DNA of 64,000 nucleotides from Cercis canadensis (taxonomy: Eukaryota; Streptophyta; Magnoliopsida; Fabales; Fabaceae), in contig QAOA01001051.1 in NCBI GenBank assembly GCA_003255065.1, positions 80,867-144,866 on the forward strand, read 5' to 3'. Of this stretch, positions 10,407-22,452 are shown piece after piece. The first letter of the stretch is position 1. Every line of letters starts with the position of its first letter. The notes under the pieces were generated by a model. The model did not search any database and was not told the DNA's origin. It saw only the letters and a list, made by a program, of their open reading frames with translations. Both the position numbers and the translations under genes were made by a program.

Positions 10407-12357
10407 GAGTCTTGCTAACATAGATCTAATGTCCTAAGTTGAAGCTTATGTGTATTCAATAATTGATTCTCATATTAAATTTGGTGAAGACAATTACTAT
10501 TCTGATAAAGACATAGATATTTCTTATAGATTTGCAAAAATGGTTGAGTCATTTGAGAAAGCAATACTTCCCTATAATGAAGACATTGAATAATAAATCT
10601 AGGTACATAAGATGAAAAGAAAGAATTGAATATTGTTGATAACCCAGAAAAGAAGGAAATGATTAATCTTTTCAAAGAGTACAGTGACGTATTTGTTTGG
10701 TCTTACCAAGATATGTCGGGCCTTGACCTTGACATTGTCTCCCATAAGATTTCATTGTATCCATATTATCAGTCAGTCAAGCAAAAATTGAGAAGAATGA
10801 GGCCTGAAATGTCTAGCAAGATTAAAAAGAGATGTGATTAAGTAAATCGAGACTAGTTTCTTAGAAGTATCCACTTATCTGGAATGGGTTGCCAACATAG
10901 TTCCGGTGTCTAAAAAGGATTATCAAGTAAGAATGTGTATAGATTTTCAGGATTTAAATAAAGTTAGTCCAAAAGATGACTTCCATCTGCCACACATAGA
11001 TGTGCTTATTGACAACACGGTCAAAAATTATCGTTATTCCTTCATGGATGGGTATTTGGGGTACAATCAAATTCAAATGGCTGATGAAGATAAAGAGAAG
11101 ACTATGTTCATCATGCACTGGGGCATCTATTGTTATAAGGTAATGTCATTTGGATTGAAGAATGCAAGAGCTACCTATTAGAGGGCCATGGTTACATTTT
11201 TTCATGACATAATGCACAAAGAAATCGAGGTCTATATAGATGATATGGTGGCTAAGTCAAAACAAGTGGAAAACCATGTGAATGTACTTCAAAAACTATT
11301 CAAAAGACTAAGAAAATACAAGTTAAGATTGAACTCAAACAGATGCACTTTTGGTGCGACTTCTAGTAAATTGTTAGGGTTCATCGTTAGCGGAAGGGAA
11401 TTGAAGTAGATCCGAACAAAGTTTGAGCAATTCGAGAAATATCATCTCCGAGATAAAAAAAAATAAGTTCGGAGCTTTTTAGGGAGGCTTAATTACATAG
11501 CTAGATTCATTTCAAATCTTACTCACATGTGTGAACCTATTTTCAAGTTACTGAGGAAGAATAATCCAAGAGAATTAGATGAAAAATGTCAAGAAACTTT
11601 TGAAAAAATCAAGGAGTATTTGTTTAACCCACCGGTGCTTGTACCTCTGACACCTGAAAAGCCTCTCATTCTATATTTGACTGTGCTTCAAGAATCAATA
11701 GGGAGTGTGTTAGGACAACATGTTAAAGGGAGAAGAAAAGAGATGGCTACTTATTACTTGAGCAAGAAGTTCACTGATTATGAGACAAGATATGTCATGG
11801 TTGAAAAGACATGTTGTGCATTAGTTTGGGTGGCTAGTAGACTGCGACAATACATGTTATACCATACTACATGGCTCGTCTCTCGTATGGATCTCATCAA
11901 GTTCATTTTTGAAAAGCCCTATCTCTCTGAAAGACTAGCTAAGTGGCAAATTGTCCTTTTAGAATATGATATGGTGTATATGACAAAGAAGATTGTCAAA
12001 GGAAGTGTAACTGCTAATTACTTAGCTGAAAATCCCGTAGACGATTATCAACCCATGAGATTTGAATTTCCTAATGAAGATGTTCTCATAGTCGAAGGAA
12101 GGGATGAAAAAGAAGAAGTAAGTTGGAAGATGTACTTCGATGGTACTGTGAATGTGCACGGGCAAGGAATAAGAGTTGTGATTGTGTCACTAGAAGGGAA
12201 ACAATTCCCTATAGCCATTAAGCCAGAGTTTGATTGTACTAATAACATGGCTGAATATGAAGCTTGTGTAAGACAAGTAGCTCTATATCTAAAAGTTGAC
12301 ACCTTGGATGTTTTTGGTGACTCTGCACTCATCATCTATCAAGTGACTGGAGAATGA
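10407..12357 (+). pseudogene. pol: reverse transcriptase and dual RNase H of element A, broken
   Basis: RT copies the RNA genome and RNase H removes the RNA strand. RT words appear in order: FKEYSDVFVWSYQDMSGL (10626 on), CIDFQDLNKVSPKDDFHLP, YSFMDGYLGYNQIQM, VMSFGLKNARATY and the intact catalytic VYIDDMVAKS (near 11235). The connection/RNase H segment follows from 11527, with the usual gypsy RNase H catalytic positions poorly kept. A second RNase H of archaeal type is at about 12118-12357, with all three acidic motifs visible: MYFDGT, NNMAEYEA and VFGDSALII. Two tandem RNase H domains mark the Tat lineage. Frameshifts near 10840 and 11430 and stops at 11181 and 11409 break the frame, but domain order is complete. 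Confidence 0.85.
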
Positions 12358-12477
12358 CAAACCAAAGATTCAAAATTAGTTCTATATCAAAAATATTTGA
12401 CACGGTTAATAGAGAAATTTGAGGGAGAACTAGCCTTTCAGTCATATTAGTAGTAATCACTAAGCTTGATTGTGGAG

Positions 12478-13772
12478 TAATGGTACAACCAATACAAGTG
12501 AAGTTAGAGGACGAATCAGTTTATTGCTCTAATGTGGAAGAAGAACTTGATCGTCACCCTTGGTACTATGATATCCTACAATATATCAAGTCCAGAGAAT
12601 ATCCAGTTGAAGCAAATGAAAATGATAAGAAGACTATCAGGTGTCTAACATTGTGATTCTTTCTGAGTAGAGAGATTTTGTACAAAAAAAGTCATGACGG
12701 AGCGCTTTTACGATGTGTGGGTGCTAAGAAGGCTAATTGTATTTTGAGTGCTATTCATAAAGAAATATGTGCTACTCATGCAAACGGTCATATGATGACT
12801 CGAAAAATTCTAAGAGCGGGCTATTACTGGACAACAATGGAAAAGAATTGCATTAGTTATGTTAGAAAGTGTCACAAGTGTCAAATCTATGTCAATCGCA
12901 CTAAAGTACCCCAATCCATGTTGCACAATATGGCAACCCCTTGGCCATTTTCTATGTGGGGAATTGATGTCATCGGTCCAATCAATTCGAAAGGATCCAA
13001 TGAATGCCGTTTCATTCTGGTGGCAATCGACTACTTCACAAAATGCGTAGAGCCGGCTTCTTATGCGAAAGTGACTCAGAAGATAGTGGCCAAATTTTTG
13101 AAAATGAATATCATTTGTCGATATGGGCAACCGTAGAAAATCATCACTGATAATGGTTCGAATTTGAATGGCACGAATCTACAAAAGTTGTGTAAACAAT
13201 TTACAATCAAGCATCATAATTCTTCACCATATAGGCCTCAGATGAATGGAGCAGTAGAAGCCGCAAACAAAAATATCAAAAAGATAATGGAAAAGATGGT
13301 TGTGACCTACAAAGATTGGCATGAAATGCTTCCCTATGCCTTGCATGCTTACCACATAGCGGTTCGATCGTCAACTGGGGCAACACCTTATTCTCTAGTA
13401 TATGGTATAAAAGTTGTTATTCCTATAAAAGTAGAGATCCCCTCTCTCTGAGTCTTGATGGAAATTGATTTAGAAGAGTCAGAATAGGCATGAGTTAGAT
13501 ATGAGCAGCTAAATATGATTAAGGAGAAAAAATTAGTTACAATTTGTCATGGACAATTGTATCAACAAAGAATGGCCAGAGCATTCAATAAAAATGTTCA
13601 ACTTCGAGAGTTTCAACTAGGAGATCTAGTGTTGAGAAAAGTCTTGTCTTATCAAGAAGATGCACGGGGAAAATGGGCCCCAACTCATCAAGACCCATAC
13701 ATTGTTAAACAATCATTCTTCAGAGGTGCTTTGATTCTCACGAATATGGAAGGACAAGAGCTGGCTAAGTAG
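12478..13772 (+). pseudogene. pol: integrase of element A, broken
   Basis: Integrase inserts the cDNA in the nucleus. The linker HPWYYDILQYIKSREYP (12540s) leads into the HHCC zinc domain (HKEIC...NGH...CHKCQ, 12750-12890). The catalytic core follows: Asp in MWGIDVIGP, Asp in ITDNGSNLNG and Glu in MNGAVEAANKN, so the D,D,E triad is visible. The C-terminal part (13515-13772) has the GDLVLRKVL and GKWAPTHQDPYIV words usual for this lineage. There is no chromodomain, as expected for Tat elements. Stops at 13136 and 13451 and others interrupt it. It is followed by the long 3' UTR. Confidence 0.85.
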
Positions 13773-14780
13773 ATAAATTCTGATGCAGTCAGAAGATATT
13801 ATTCGTAAAAAAAAGGGCCTGCTAGATTGAAAACCCGAAAGGGCAATCAAGATGTGAGTTTGAGGCTGCAAGAATGTTTATGCGATAATGAAAGAATGAA
13901 CAAAGAATAGAAGGGTTGTTTGAGATAAGGGAGGAAACTCAGCATATAAGAAAGCAAGAGTTATGCATTTCAATATTAGAAAGATAAAAGTCGTCTCAGT
14001 CAAGTAAAAGTCTGATCCAAGGCAATATGAGAATCAATAAAGCTGAATATCACAAAGCTACAATTGGGGCAAAATCGTTCGTTCTATGTGACTTCTGAAT
14101 ATTTCATCCCGAACTACATGGGTTTTGATTCCTCTTCGAGGATACGTAGATACCTACTTGGTAGGACAAGTCCAATTTCACCAAGCCCCTATACTGGGCC
14201 AAATTTTTATTCTGATGAGTATCTTTCTGAGTTTCAATCTGTGATGTTTGTACACTTTCTTTCTTGGATGAAATAAAAGAGGTTAATTCATTAAATCTAC
14301 TTCTTTCAGTTATGCATACTCTCCATAAAAAGTTATTGAGTTGTGATTCTGAATAAAATGTGAGTGGATTGTTTATATGGGATATTCATTTATTTCTTTA
14401 AAGTAGGTCACACTGACATGGTTTCCAGATTTTAGAATAATATCTTCCAAATCAAAGCAAAACCCAATATCTACTAGGAGTCTTCTTTAATGGTAAATAA
14501 AATAAAGAGACCTTAAGAAGGTGTTGAGAAATGGAAAAAAGAGAAATAACTAATCAGAAAGATTTATCTTAGCCTATAATTAGAAAAGAGTGTGATCTCA
14601 TTGTTTGGAGAATAAAGGGAAATTATTCGACAGAAATAAAAATTCAGTTTCTAATAAAAAAAGACACAGATGAGCGATTTGATTTTTGAAATAGTAAATT
14701 TTGATTGAACCACTTTCCTTGCAATGGATCAAAGATGACTCATCTTAGTGTCATGAGAAACATTTCTTACACTTTCTAAT
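13773..14780 (+). other. first part of 3' UTR of element A
   Basis: About 1 kb with no convincing ORF. It contains a short open stretch at 14064-14276 of no known family. It leads directly into a tandem array. Confidence 0.5.
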
Positions 14781-15362
14781 CATTAATTTTCTCACAATTA
14801 CATTTCATGTCATTAATTTTTTCGCCATTATATTTTATGTCATTAATTTTCTTGTTATTATATTTCATGTCATTAATTTTCCTGTCATTACATTTTATGT
14901 TATTGATTTTTCAGTAATTACATTTTATGTCATTAATTTTCATGCAATTAATTTTTCTGCCATTTACATTTCATACTATTAATTTTCTTGTTATTATATT
15001 TTTTGTCATTAATTTTCTTGCCATTACATTTTTTACCATTGATTTTTTAATAATTATATTTTATGTCATTAATTTTCTTGTCATTACATTTCATGCTATT
15101 AATTTTTCTGTCATTATATTTCGTGTTGTTAATTTTCTCCCTATTAAATTTTATGACATTGACTTCTCAGTAATTACATTTCATGCCATTAATTTTCTCA
15201 TCATTATGTTTCTCAGCCTAACACATTTCATGTCATTACAATTCGTGCCGTTAATTTTTTCATTATTACATTTTGTGCCATTATGATTTAATGTCATTCA
15301 CGTTTCTCGCAATTACACTTTCTGGTTATTACATTTTTGCCATTATGATTTACGTCATTTTG
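14781..15362 (+). repeat. 30-bp tandem array in the 3' UTR of element A
   Basis: About 19 diverged copies of a 30-bp unit, itself two 15-bp halves (CATTAATTTTCTTGT and CATTACATTTCATGT). The array ends about 120 bases before the PPT. Tandem repeats in the 3' UTR are typical of Tat/Ogre elements and are a known source of plant satellites. An apparent hydrophobic ORF across 14927-15286 is only a translation of the repeat. Confidence 0.85.
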
Positions 15363-15485
15363 TTTTGACATTTCAACATTTGCCCTGAGTACCGGACAAA
15401 GTACATGTCTTCTATCTTTACATGTTCCCTATACGAAAAATGCTTTAAGCGAGGGCTTCACACGTCATTCTAATATGAAACATGT

Positions 15486-15499
15486 AAAGAGAGGCAAAG
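15486..15499 (+). other. polypurine tract of element A
   Basis: AAAGAGAGGCAAAG lies directly before the LTR start TGTGGACAC. It would prime plus-strand DNA synthesis. It resembles the AAAGAGGGGCAAC tract of element B on the other strand. Confidence 0.75.
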
Positions 15500-16878
15500 T
15501 GTGGACACTATATTTTATCTAATAAAGTTTTATTCTTATTATCAAAATAAAATAAAAAAAAATAAAAATGACACATGAAAATAAAAGCGTGTACAACAAT
15601 TTCTTTTTAAAATATGACAGAAACATGGCATTGGACTTAGAAACGTGGGTGGAAAGGAAAGAAGTGGAGAGAGAAGTATGTGGGTGGTTGATAGAAAAAA
15701 GGAAACATAGCAGAAGAGTTAGAAACGTGAAGGGTTGGGCGATAGCAACACAAAAATGGGGAACAAGGGCAAAAAGGGATTTGGGGTGAGAAAATTATTT
15801 TTGAGAAAGTAAAAAAAGAGCAGCAATCAAAAGAACCAAGGCAAGAGAGAAAGAGAGAATCAAAGGCAAATATATAGCTATTAGAAAAGAGAGAAAAACA
15901 AGAGCAGAATAGAGAGCATAAAGAGAGAAAGTGAGATCTAGAGAAAAAAAGATACAAAGTGAATCACAGAAAGAAGATAGAGGGAGAAGGAAAACTTTGA
16001 AAATTTGAGAAGCATAGTAACACTCACAAAGTTAACCAAACAACAATACTCACATAAACATCTAGTTTAGGTACCAATAACTATACCATTTTTATGCTAA
16101 ATTTTCATTTTAATGCACTACGTACATCATGTTAATAATTTCATTTTTCATAAATTAGCCAAACCCCATTCCCATTCCCTATATTTTTTTTCAGCGAAAG
16201 AGAAAAACTCCAAGTTAGAGATAGAAGCCCCCTTTTAAAGAGAGAAATCAAATTAGAAAAGAGGGAGAACTAACCTTTCAGCCAACAAAAAATTCAACCT
16301 CATACCCATCTTCTTCCATTTTAGAGAGAAACCCCTTTTAGAGAAAGGAAAATTGAGTTAGAGTGAGAATTTTTTTTAGAAAGAGAAAGAGATTCCTAGA
16401 GAGAGAAAGTCAAGATTGAGAAAGAGAGATATAGAAATTTTGAGAAAAAATTAAGGTAGAAAAGAAGGATCCTTACCTTTGCCACCAATGATTGAGAAAA
16501 AGAAATAAAATCCATGTTTTGCCTTTGGATCAAGAGGGGAGGGGAATAGGATGAATGCTGCGTTTTTTTCTTTTCCACTGTGTCTCTCCCTCATCTGTTA
16601 TGGTTTCTTTTATTCATTTTATATTTTTTTCTTATTAACTCATATTCTTATTCTGAATTAAGTTTGCTTGGGCTCTTGTTTTATCTGTTTTAGTCATGGT
16701 TGGTTAGTTATTTCAGTTATGGTGTTAGTGTGGATGGTTGTGCTTATTTTTTTGGTTTATTGAGTTGTTGGGCTGGACACCATTTAGGTGTTTTTAGTTT
16801 ATTTATTTGTCCTTTTGAATTTGGTTGTTTACCTTGTTGGACCAAACTCATTGTTTGGGCTTGTTTTTACTGCACTTC

Positions 16879-16953
<75 letters not shown>

Positions 16954-16968
16954 TTTTTTTTTTTTTTG

Positions 16969-17008
<40 letters not shown>

Positions 17009-18325
17009 GGTCTGAGCCGAATAAATTAAGATCTGTTGGGTTAGAGTGTTTTATTTTTGGACTTATGTGTTTGCTGGACTAGGCCCACGAATTGGGCTAG
17101 CAGCCCAACTTGCTTTTTTTTATGTTCTTAGTTTTTTGTTCTAGTGTTATTTAAATTGGGCCTAGTATTAATGTTAGTCTTTTGATTTCTTTTGATGAAA
17201 GACCTATTAATAATGTGTATATTAGTTATTAATTCATTTTATTTTTGTTTTTGAATTAAATTCATTTGGGCTTGTTGTTGGGATTTTTTATTGGTTTAGT
17301 TATGGTATTTTATTTGTTTATTTATTTATATTTTATTTTATTTTATTTTTTCTTTGTTTAAATAGTTTAATTGAAATAAAATTAGGAGTAAATTCATTTA
17401 CATAGCTTATTGGTTATATCTTTTTGTTTTACATTTTACCCATTTTTTTAGAAGTTAAGTTTTCAGATTTTTGGTTTATTCATTTTCTTTCTCTACTTAT
17501 TGTTTGTTAATACGCTAATAATTTTTTTGTGTGCATGAGACGAGAATAAATGAAGAAGCCAATAAGAGGAAGTTTAGTCGTGATGTATTTGCTCTTTTTT
17601 TTTTACTAGTATCATATATCATGTATTTTACATTCACTTAGTTTAATCTGTGCGAATAGCATCCATGGGCCCCTTACTTGTCAAGAGAGAGATAAGAGTG
17701 ACTTACTCTCATAGGGGTGACTTTCCTATTTGTTCGAAGTAAGGATAAGCACCACTTTGGGAACCGAGAAGCATGGGAACAAAGTAAAAGGATTATAACA
17801 CGATTAGATTCCTACATAGCATAATTATAAATTATTCAAATTTTTTTTTGATTGCATATTTATTTATTTAGTGTATCTTTATGATTAAAGTAAAGAAAAA
17901 AAATTGAATCTATTTTAATTTTCGTTTTAAAAAAAAATGAAAATTTCTTTTGAACCATTTTGTAAACTATGCGGACTTTGATCCCTAATTAGGGTACGTA
18001 GGCATTCGAGGGTGACAAATCAAGTCCTATTTTGAATAATCACTATTTTTTTTATTGAGCGATAAAATAAATACAATTTGACCATAATTTAATTAGCATG
18101 ATTAATTTCAGGTAACCGTCTTTTAGATGGGCGTTGTGGGGTGTCTAATACATTTCCCACACATAAATCGACTCTCGAACCCCATTTGGTTCGCAGACCT
18201 ATTTTCTTGAAATTAAAGGGGTTTTTGAATTGTTTCCCAAATTTTTAATATAAAAATTTTGAAAACTAAATCTTTTTTTTTATTTAGCTATTCGCGTTAT
18301 AGCGACCTCCGAGTACTTTATGACA
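15500..18325 (+). mobile_element. 3' LTR of Ogre/Tat-type element A
   Basis: It starts TGTGGACAC right after the PPT and ends TTATGACA, giving 2826 bp. It is the full-length partner of 285-3617 and lacks the hAT-type MITE and the N duplication seen there. It carries a long T-tract (16881-17005) that the other copy does not have. No target duplication can be checked because the 5' end of the element is chimeric. Confidence 0.88.
16881..17005. repeat. T-tract of about 125 bases in the 3' LTR
   Basis: An almost pure T run with a few GC interruptions. The sister 5' LTR has only about ten T at the matching place (2155-2164). It is a homopolymer expansion or a sequencing/assembly artefact. Phe-rich ORFs over it are not genes. 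Confidence 0.85.
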
Positions 18326-18365
18326 ATGATAAAATGTAATCCATGGGTTTTTTTTGCTTTATATA

Positions 18366-18626
18366 AAGAGTAAAATACATTTTTTGCCTTTAAATTATTT
18401 CTCAAATGTCACTTTAGTCCTTAATTTATTTTTGGTATTAATTTAATTCTTAAATAATCATATTACCCGCCAAATCAGTCCTCCATAGCACAAAAAATGA
18501 TAACTTAAATGACTGATTTAGTGGGTACAATGATTATTTGAAGACTAAAGTGACACAAAAACTAAATCAATGACTAAAGTGACATTTGAGAAATAATGCT
18601 AGGGTGAAAAAAATATTTAACTCTTT
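18366..18626. mobile_element. foldback MITE-like element, about 260 bp
   Basis: The left arm (AGAGTAAAATA..., with CTCAAATGTCACTTTAGTC) and the minus-strand reading of the right arm (AAAGAGTTAAATA..., also with CTCAAATGTCACTTTAGTC) form an imperfect palindrome. The inner arms also pair through ACTGATTTAGTGGGTA-like words. No coding capacity. The superfamily is not certain; a Mutator-like foldback is possible. Confidence 0.55.
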
Positions 18627-20740
18627 TATAAATTGGTGATTTGGGAACCTATTATTTTATTATTGCGCATGTCATGAACAAGAAAATGTATTTCGTAGAT
18701 AATTTTATTGTTGCTCACAATATATTTGTTTTTATCAAAAGGTTATGTTATTCTTCCTGAGTCCTTTATATTTTTGTGAGCTAATAATTATGTGGTGACA
18801 TTAGAAATGTGTTTTGCTCTAGGAGAAGAAGTGGTATGTGCTATTACTGAATTCTATTTGTAATAGTCTACTTTTTCTATTTGCTTATATAATATATTTT
18901 TTGGCGTATTTGATTAATGATGATGATATTATTTTGTGAGTTTGTAATGATGTAATGATATTTAGTTGGTTAACTATTCACAAATGAAGAAACAAAAGAG
19001 AATGAAGTTCTGCAAGATTTTGGAAAGTTGCTTGCATCCAAAATATTAGTAGATAATGCCATGCCATATACACTAGATATCATGACAAGGCACCCTAATT
19101 CCCGATTCTCAATATGTTTATAAGTCATGCAGCTGCTATCTTGAATGTGGAAGGTTAATAGTCACTGCCTTTGCAATTAATCATGATTAAATGGAGTTGT
19201 CTCACAAAGGAGATAAGCTGTTTTCTTTATCTCAACCATAGAGAATGAATTCCTTTTGTCATGATCATGAAGGAATGTACTATATACCCATGTACTTGTG
19301 AATTTATTTTTATCCATATATATGTGAAATTGTTATGGATAAGTTCGGGTATAAGAAAAAAAAATCTATGATGCCTGATGTAATATTTATGGGCATGTAT
19401 GCACATACAAAAAGAGAAATTTGTAACTTGTGGAAAATTTCCACAAGTGTATACTTTGTGATAGTGCCTCATTTTATTATATGTGAATAACAAGAATTTT
19501 GAAAAAAAAAAATTCTTGTAAAGGCACAAGTTCTATCTATAGTGAGGGTTTGAAATTAACTTTCTTGGATCCAAAACTAAAAACACTTTTCAGTTATTAT
19601 TATTTACTTGGCGGTATTTTGGAAAATGCTATGCAATGACATGAATCACATGCTTCATTTTTTGGGACTAAACTTTGATTATTATTATTTGTGAATATGT
19701 ATGTGAATATAAATTATAAATATTGGCATGAATAAATTTGTGATCAAATTTTGAAATGAATGAGATACCATCTCATAGAGAGATGAAGACATGCCAATAT
19801 TTATCATCTAATTCTAGTAGGAAGTTGATACCGATTAAAATTATTGAGTCACATGTATTCATGATAAGTCCCATTTGAGAATGTGATTTTAAGTGAATTT
19901 TGATTCATTGGCTTTTTTATGTGAAGGTGGAGTCTATGAGAAGTTTTTATTTTAAATATCCACCAATTGTCAAATTCTTAAAGGAAAGAATTATGCCAAT
20001 GATTAAAAAGGTCGGTGGCGCAAAAGGTGTGCACATTAAAATTTACCACCTACTATGATATGAATACCTCAGTTCTCTAGGTCCTTTGTGTTTACAAAAG
20101 TGGAAGAAACTATAGCTACAACTGAAGGATATTGAAGACATCAAGGGAAGAGATTGAAGCCATATAAAACATACTACTTATATGGATACCCAACTTAGTG
20201 ATTAGAGATCCTAAGAGCTAGGTTCAAAGGGAAGAATGAATTATAAAGTAAGTCATGAGTGTGACATACCTCATAGAACGAGAATATCATCTCAAAAATC
20301 AATCCCTAAGGTGTAGGTGTATCTATCTTGCAACATAAGGGAGGTTAAGTTTTTTTTAAAACTCTTAATGAATTATGTAGCTCTTAAAGAGTGGGGTGTC
20401 ACAAAGTTTCAAAAGCACCATTGACAGATTAGCCTACATGAGTGCTGTGAAATGGGGGTAATTCTATGAGAATGAGGTCTTTATTCTTGAAAAACACTCT
20501 GAAACCAAGTTTATGCACAAAGACCGGTTTAATTTGTGATCTAAGGGCTCTAATATTGTACCTGGATTATTATGTGCAAGGTATATATTTTGTATTCCGT
20601 AAGTAGTCATAGTTCAAGGCAATAGACCACTATTGGCTCTGGAAGAAGGTATATATTTCTTTTGCTAGTAAATGTTCAAGGTTCTATGATGCATAATAAT
20701 TTGTTTTCACCCAAGATATTATATTATTATGTTTTATAAA
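18627..20740. other. unassigned AT-rich stretch
   Basis: About 2.1 kb without a convincing ORF on either strand. It could be the non-coding interior of a non-autonomous LTR element ending at the PPT and LTR that start at 20741, but I see no internal protein motif and no 5' LTR. It holds a perfect 11-bp palindrome with one spacer base at 19426-19448. Confidence 0.4.
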
Positions 20741-21153
20741 AATAAGTGGGAGATTGTTAGAGCATTAGAGAATTTTTATAAAACTAATATTTTATTAAAT
20801 AATAGTTTATTGTTCTTAATGGCATAATAGCCAAATGGGGTTTAAGAACCTCAAAGTGTAACCATAAGCTTTTTATATAACCATAAAGTATTACAATAAA
20901 GCTAATATAATGGCTTTTAAGAGGCTACAACCATAAGGTTTTATAGTCATTTTAGGGTGATTAATATGGAGCTTAATATGCTTTAAAGTGGCTAACGGCT
21001 AGTAGCTTAAAGGAGTTTTGTTATGGTTATATATATGGGTTTTAGTACTTGTGAAGTAGTATAAGTACATATGTGATATATAGAATGTGCATATTATGTT
21101 CTCTGTAACTCTTAGGTAACAAAAGGTGTTAGAGAGACTCTTGTTTTCCTCCC
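20741..21153 (+). mobile_element. copia-like PPT and partial LTR
   Basis: AATAAGTGGGAGAT at 20741-20754 is the usual copia PPT and is followed by TGTTAGAGC, a typical copia LTR start. The LTR runs to about 21153, where a LINE poly(A) tail (as T on this strand) begins. The LTR end is not defined and no second copy lies in the window. Confidence 0.45.
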
Positions 21154-22022
21154 TTTTTTTTTTTTCGTAATCTACGGGGCAAAAGCCCAAACAAAAGAAA
21201 CAAATTACTAAACAAAAATTTTGGGAAAAGCCGCTCCACTGGAGTCCTCTCTGAGAATGGACCTCACACAGGGAGGAGGTTCCATAAAATGCACCACTTG
21301 GAGATCGCTGCCATGAGCCTCTCTGACAATAGCATCAATGCATATGCTTCCTTCTCTAAAAACATGAGTGAGGATCAACTCCAAATTCTGTCTTTGCATG
21401 TCATGAAGCTCCTGAATGAGAGAGAAACAAGGATGAGCTTTGTTATCACAATTCTGTAGCAGTAAGCTGCATTGTGATTCAGTTTCGATGACCACTCTTC
21501 GCAGCCCAAGCTCCTAAGCCGGCTGCACTCCAAAGACCAAGCCCCACAGCTTAGTGCAACACCGCCCCAAGTTGCACATGAAACCAACTAGAAAGCACAT
21601 AGAAGCATCTCGGATCAAACCCCCACAAACCTTACTCCTAGTAGAAGCTATCATTGATCCATTGGTATTCACCTTAAAACAACCCAACGGTGGAAAATTC
21701 TAAGAAATGTGCATTAAATTCCTATTGTCCCCATACATGCTAACAAGACTGCTTCCTCTATACTCACCATACTCTCGACACACCCCATAATACAGAAAAC
21801 TAAGTCATCACCAACTTGGCTGCCTTGATTAAACACCCACTCATTTCGAGCTTGCCAAATAGCGTGAAGAGTGATCGCAAAAGTCTAAGACTAGTCATGT
21901 CCTTGCCCCATTTCTTCCTCAAGGTTAGGACAAAGTCAAGCATGGCCTTGCAACCTAAAAAAATAATCCCAAGCTGTTGAAGGTGAAGGAGATTCCTGAA
22001 CATATTAATCCAATCTATAACA
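21154..22022 (-). pseudogene. LINE 3' fragment with RNase H domain, broken
   Basis: Read on the minus strand, this ends in a run of A (12 T at 21154-21165), as LINEs do. Before the tail is an RNase H domain of the RVT_3 type at 21208-21680, with words VNTNGSM, VVIETESQCSLLLQ and LILTHVFREGSICID. Upstream is AIWQARNEWVFNQ, the usual motif of the zinc-binding region between RT and RNase H in plant LINEs. A TAG stop near 21517 and the loss of everything upstream (5' truncation near 22022) show it is dead. RNase H in such LINEs removes RNA during target-primed copying. I found no clear target-site duplication. Confidence 0.7.
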
Positions 22023-22428
22023 TGTTATCTATATAATATTCAAAGTCATAGTTGAAAGAATACCTGACACGGATGAAGAGTCCATTCCTACAGTAGCAGC
22101 TCCAAGAAAGCACAGTGTGTGTGTAGGAGAGATACTGTTCTCTGACCCTAGATGCAATCAAATGTGTAACCTTAGTGGGACAATCACACTACATATAGGT
22201 ATAGAGCAGAGGCCTCTCCTTGTGCTTACTATACGGGCTAACCTACCCATTATGGTTAGCCCAGACTCATACCTCACATAGTCCATGTAGGATTTAATTC
22301 CCCATAAAACTCAATAACATAATTGATCACAACGGGCTATAATATGCTCTAATTATTTGACACTTATTAATATGAGTTTTATATAAAAGATAACTAACTA
22401 TATTAGTCCACTAGGATGAAATCCAACA
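22023..22428 (-). mobile_element. copia LTR (minus strand)
   Basis: On the minus strand it starts TGTTGGATTTCATCC right after the PPT AAGTGGGAGAA (22429-22439) and appears to end ATAGATAACA at 22023, giving about 406 bp. It fits as the 3' LTR of the copia element whose RT lies at 24420-25670. The left edge is less certain than the right. Confidence 0.6.
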
Positions 22429-22452
22429 TTCTCCCACTTGGACAATGATTGG

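Noticed and set aside
14927..15286. hydrophobic 119-codon ORF as membrane protein
   Set aside because: It is the 30-bp tandem array (a multiple of three) read through.
16700..17082. Phe-rich ORFs in three frames
   Set aside because: They are translations of a T-tract and have no family.
21375..21587. 70-codon minus-strand ORF as a separate gene
   Set aside because: It overlaps the LINE RNase H in another frame.
22023..22428. part of the LINE
   Set aside because: A copia PPT and a TGTTGG LTR start on the minus strand fit better, and no LINE protein motif is present.
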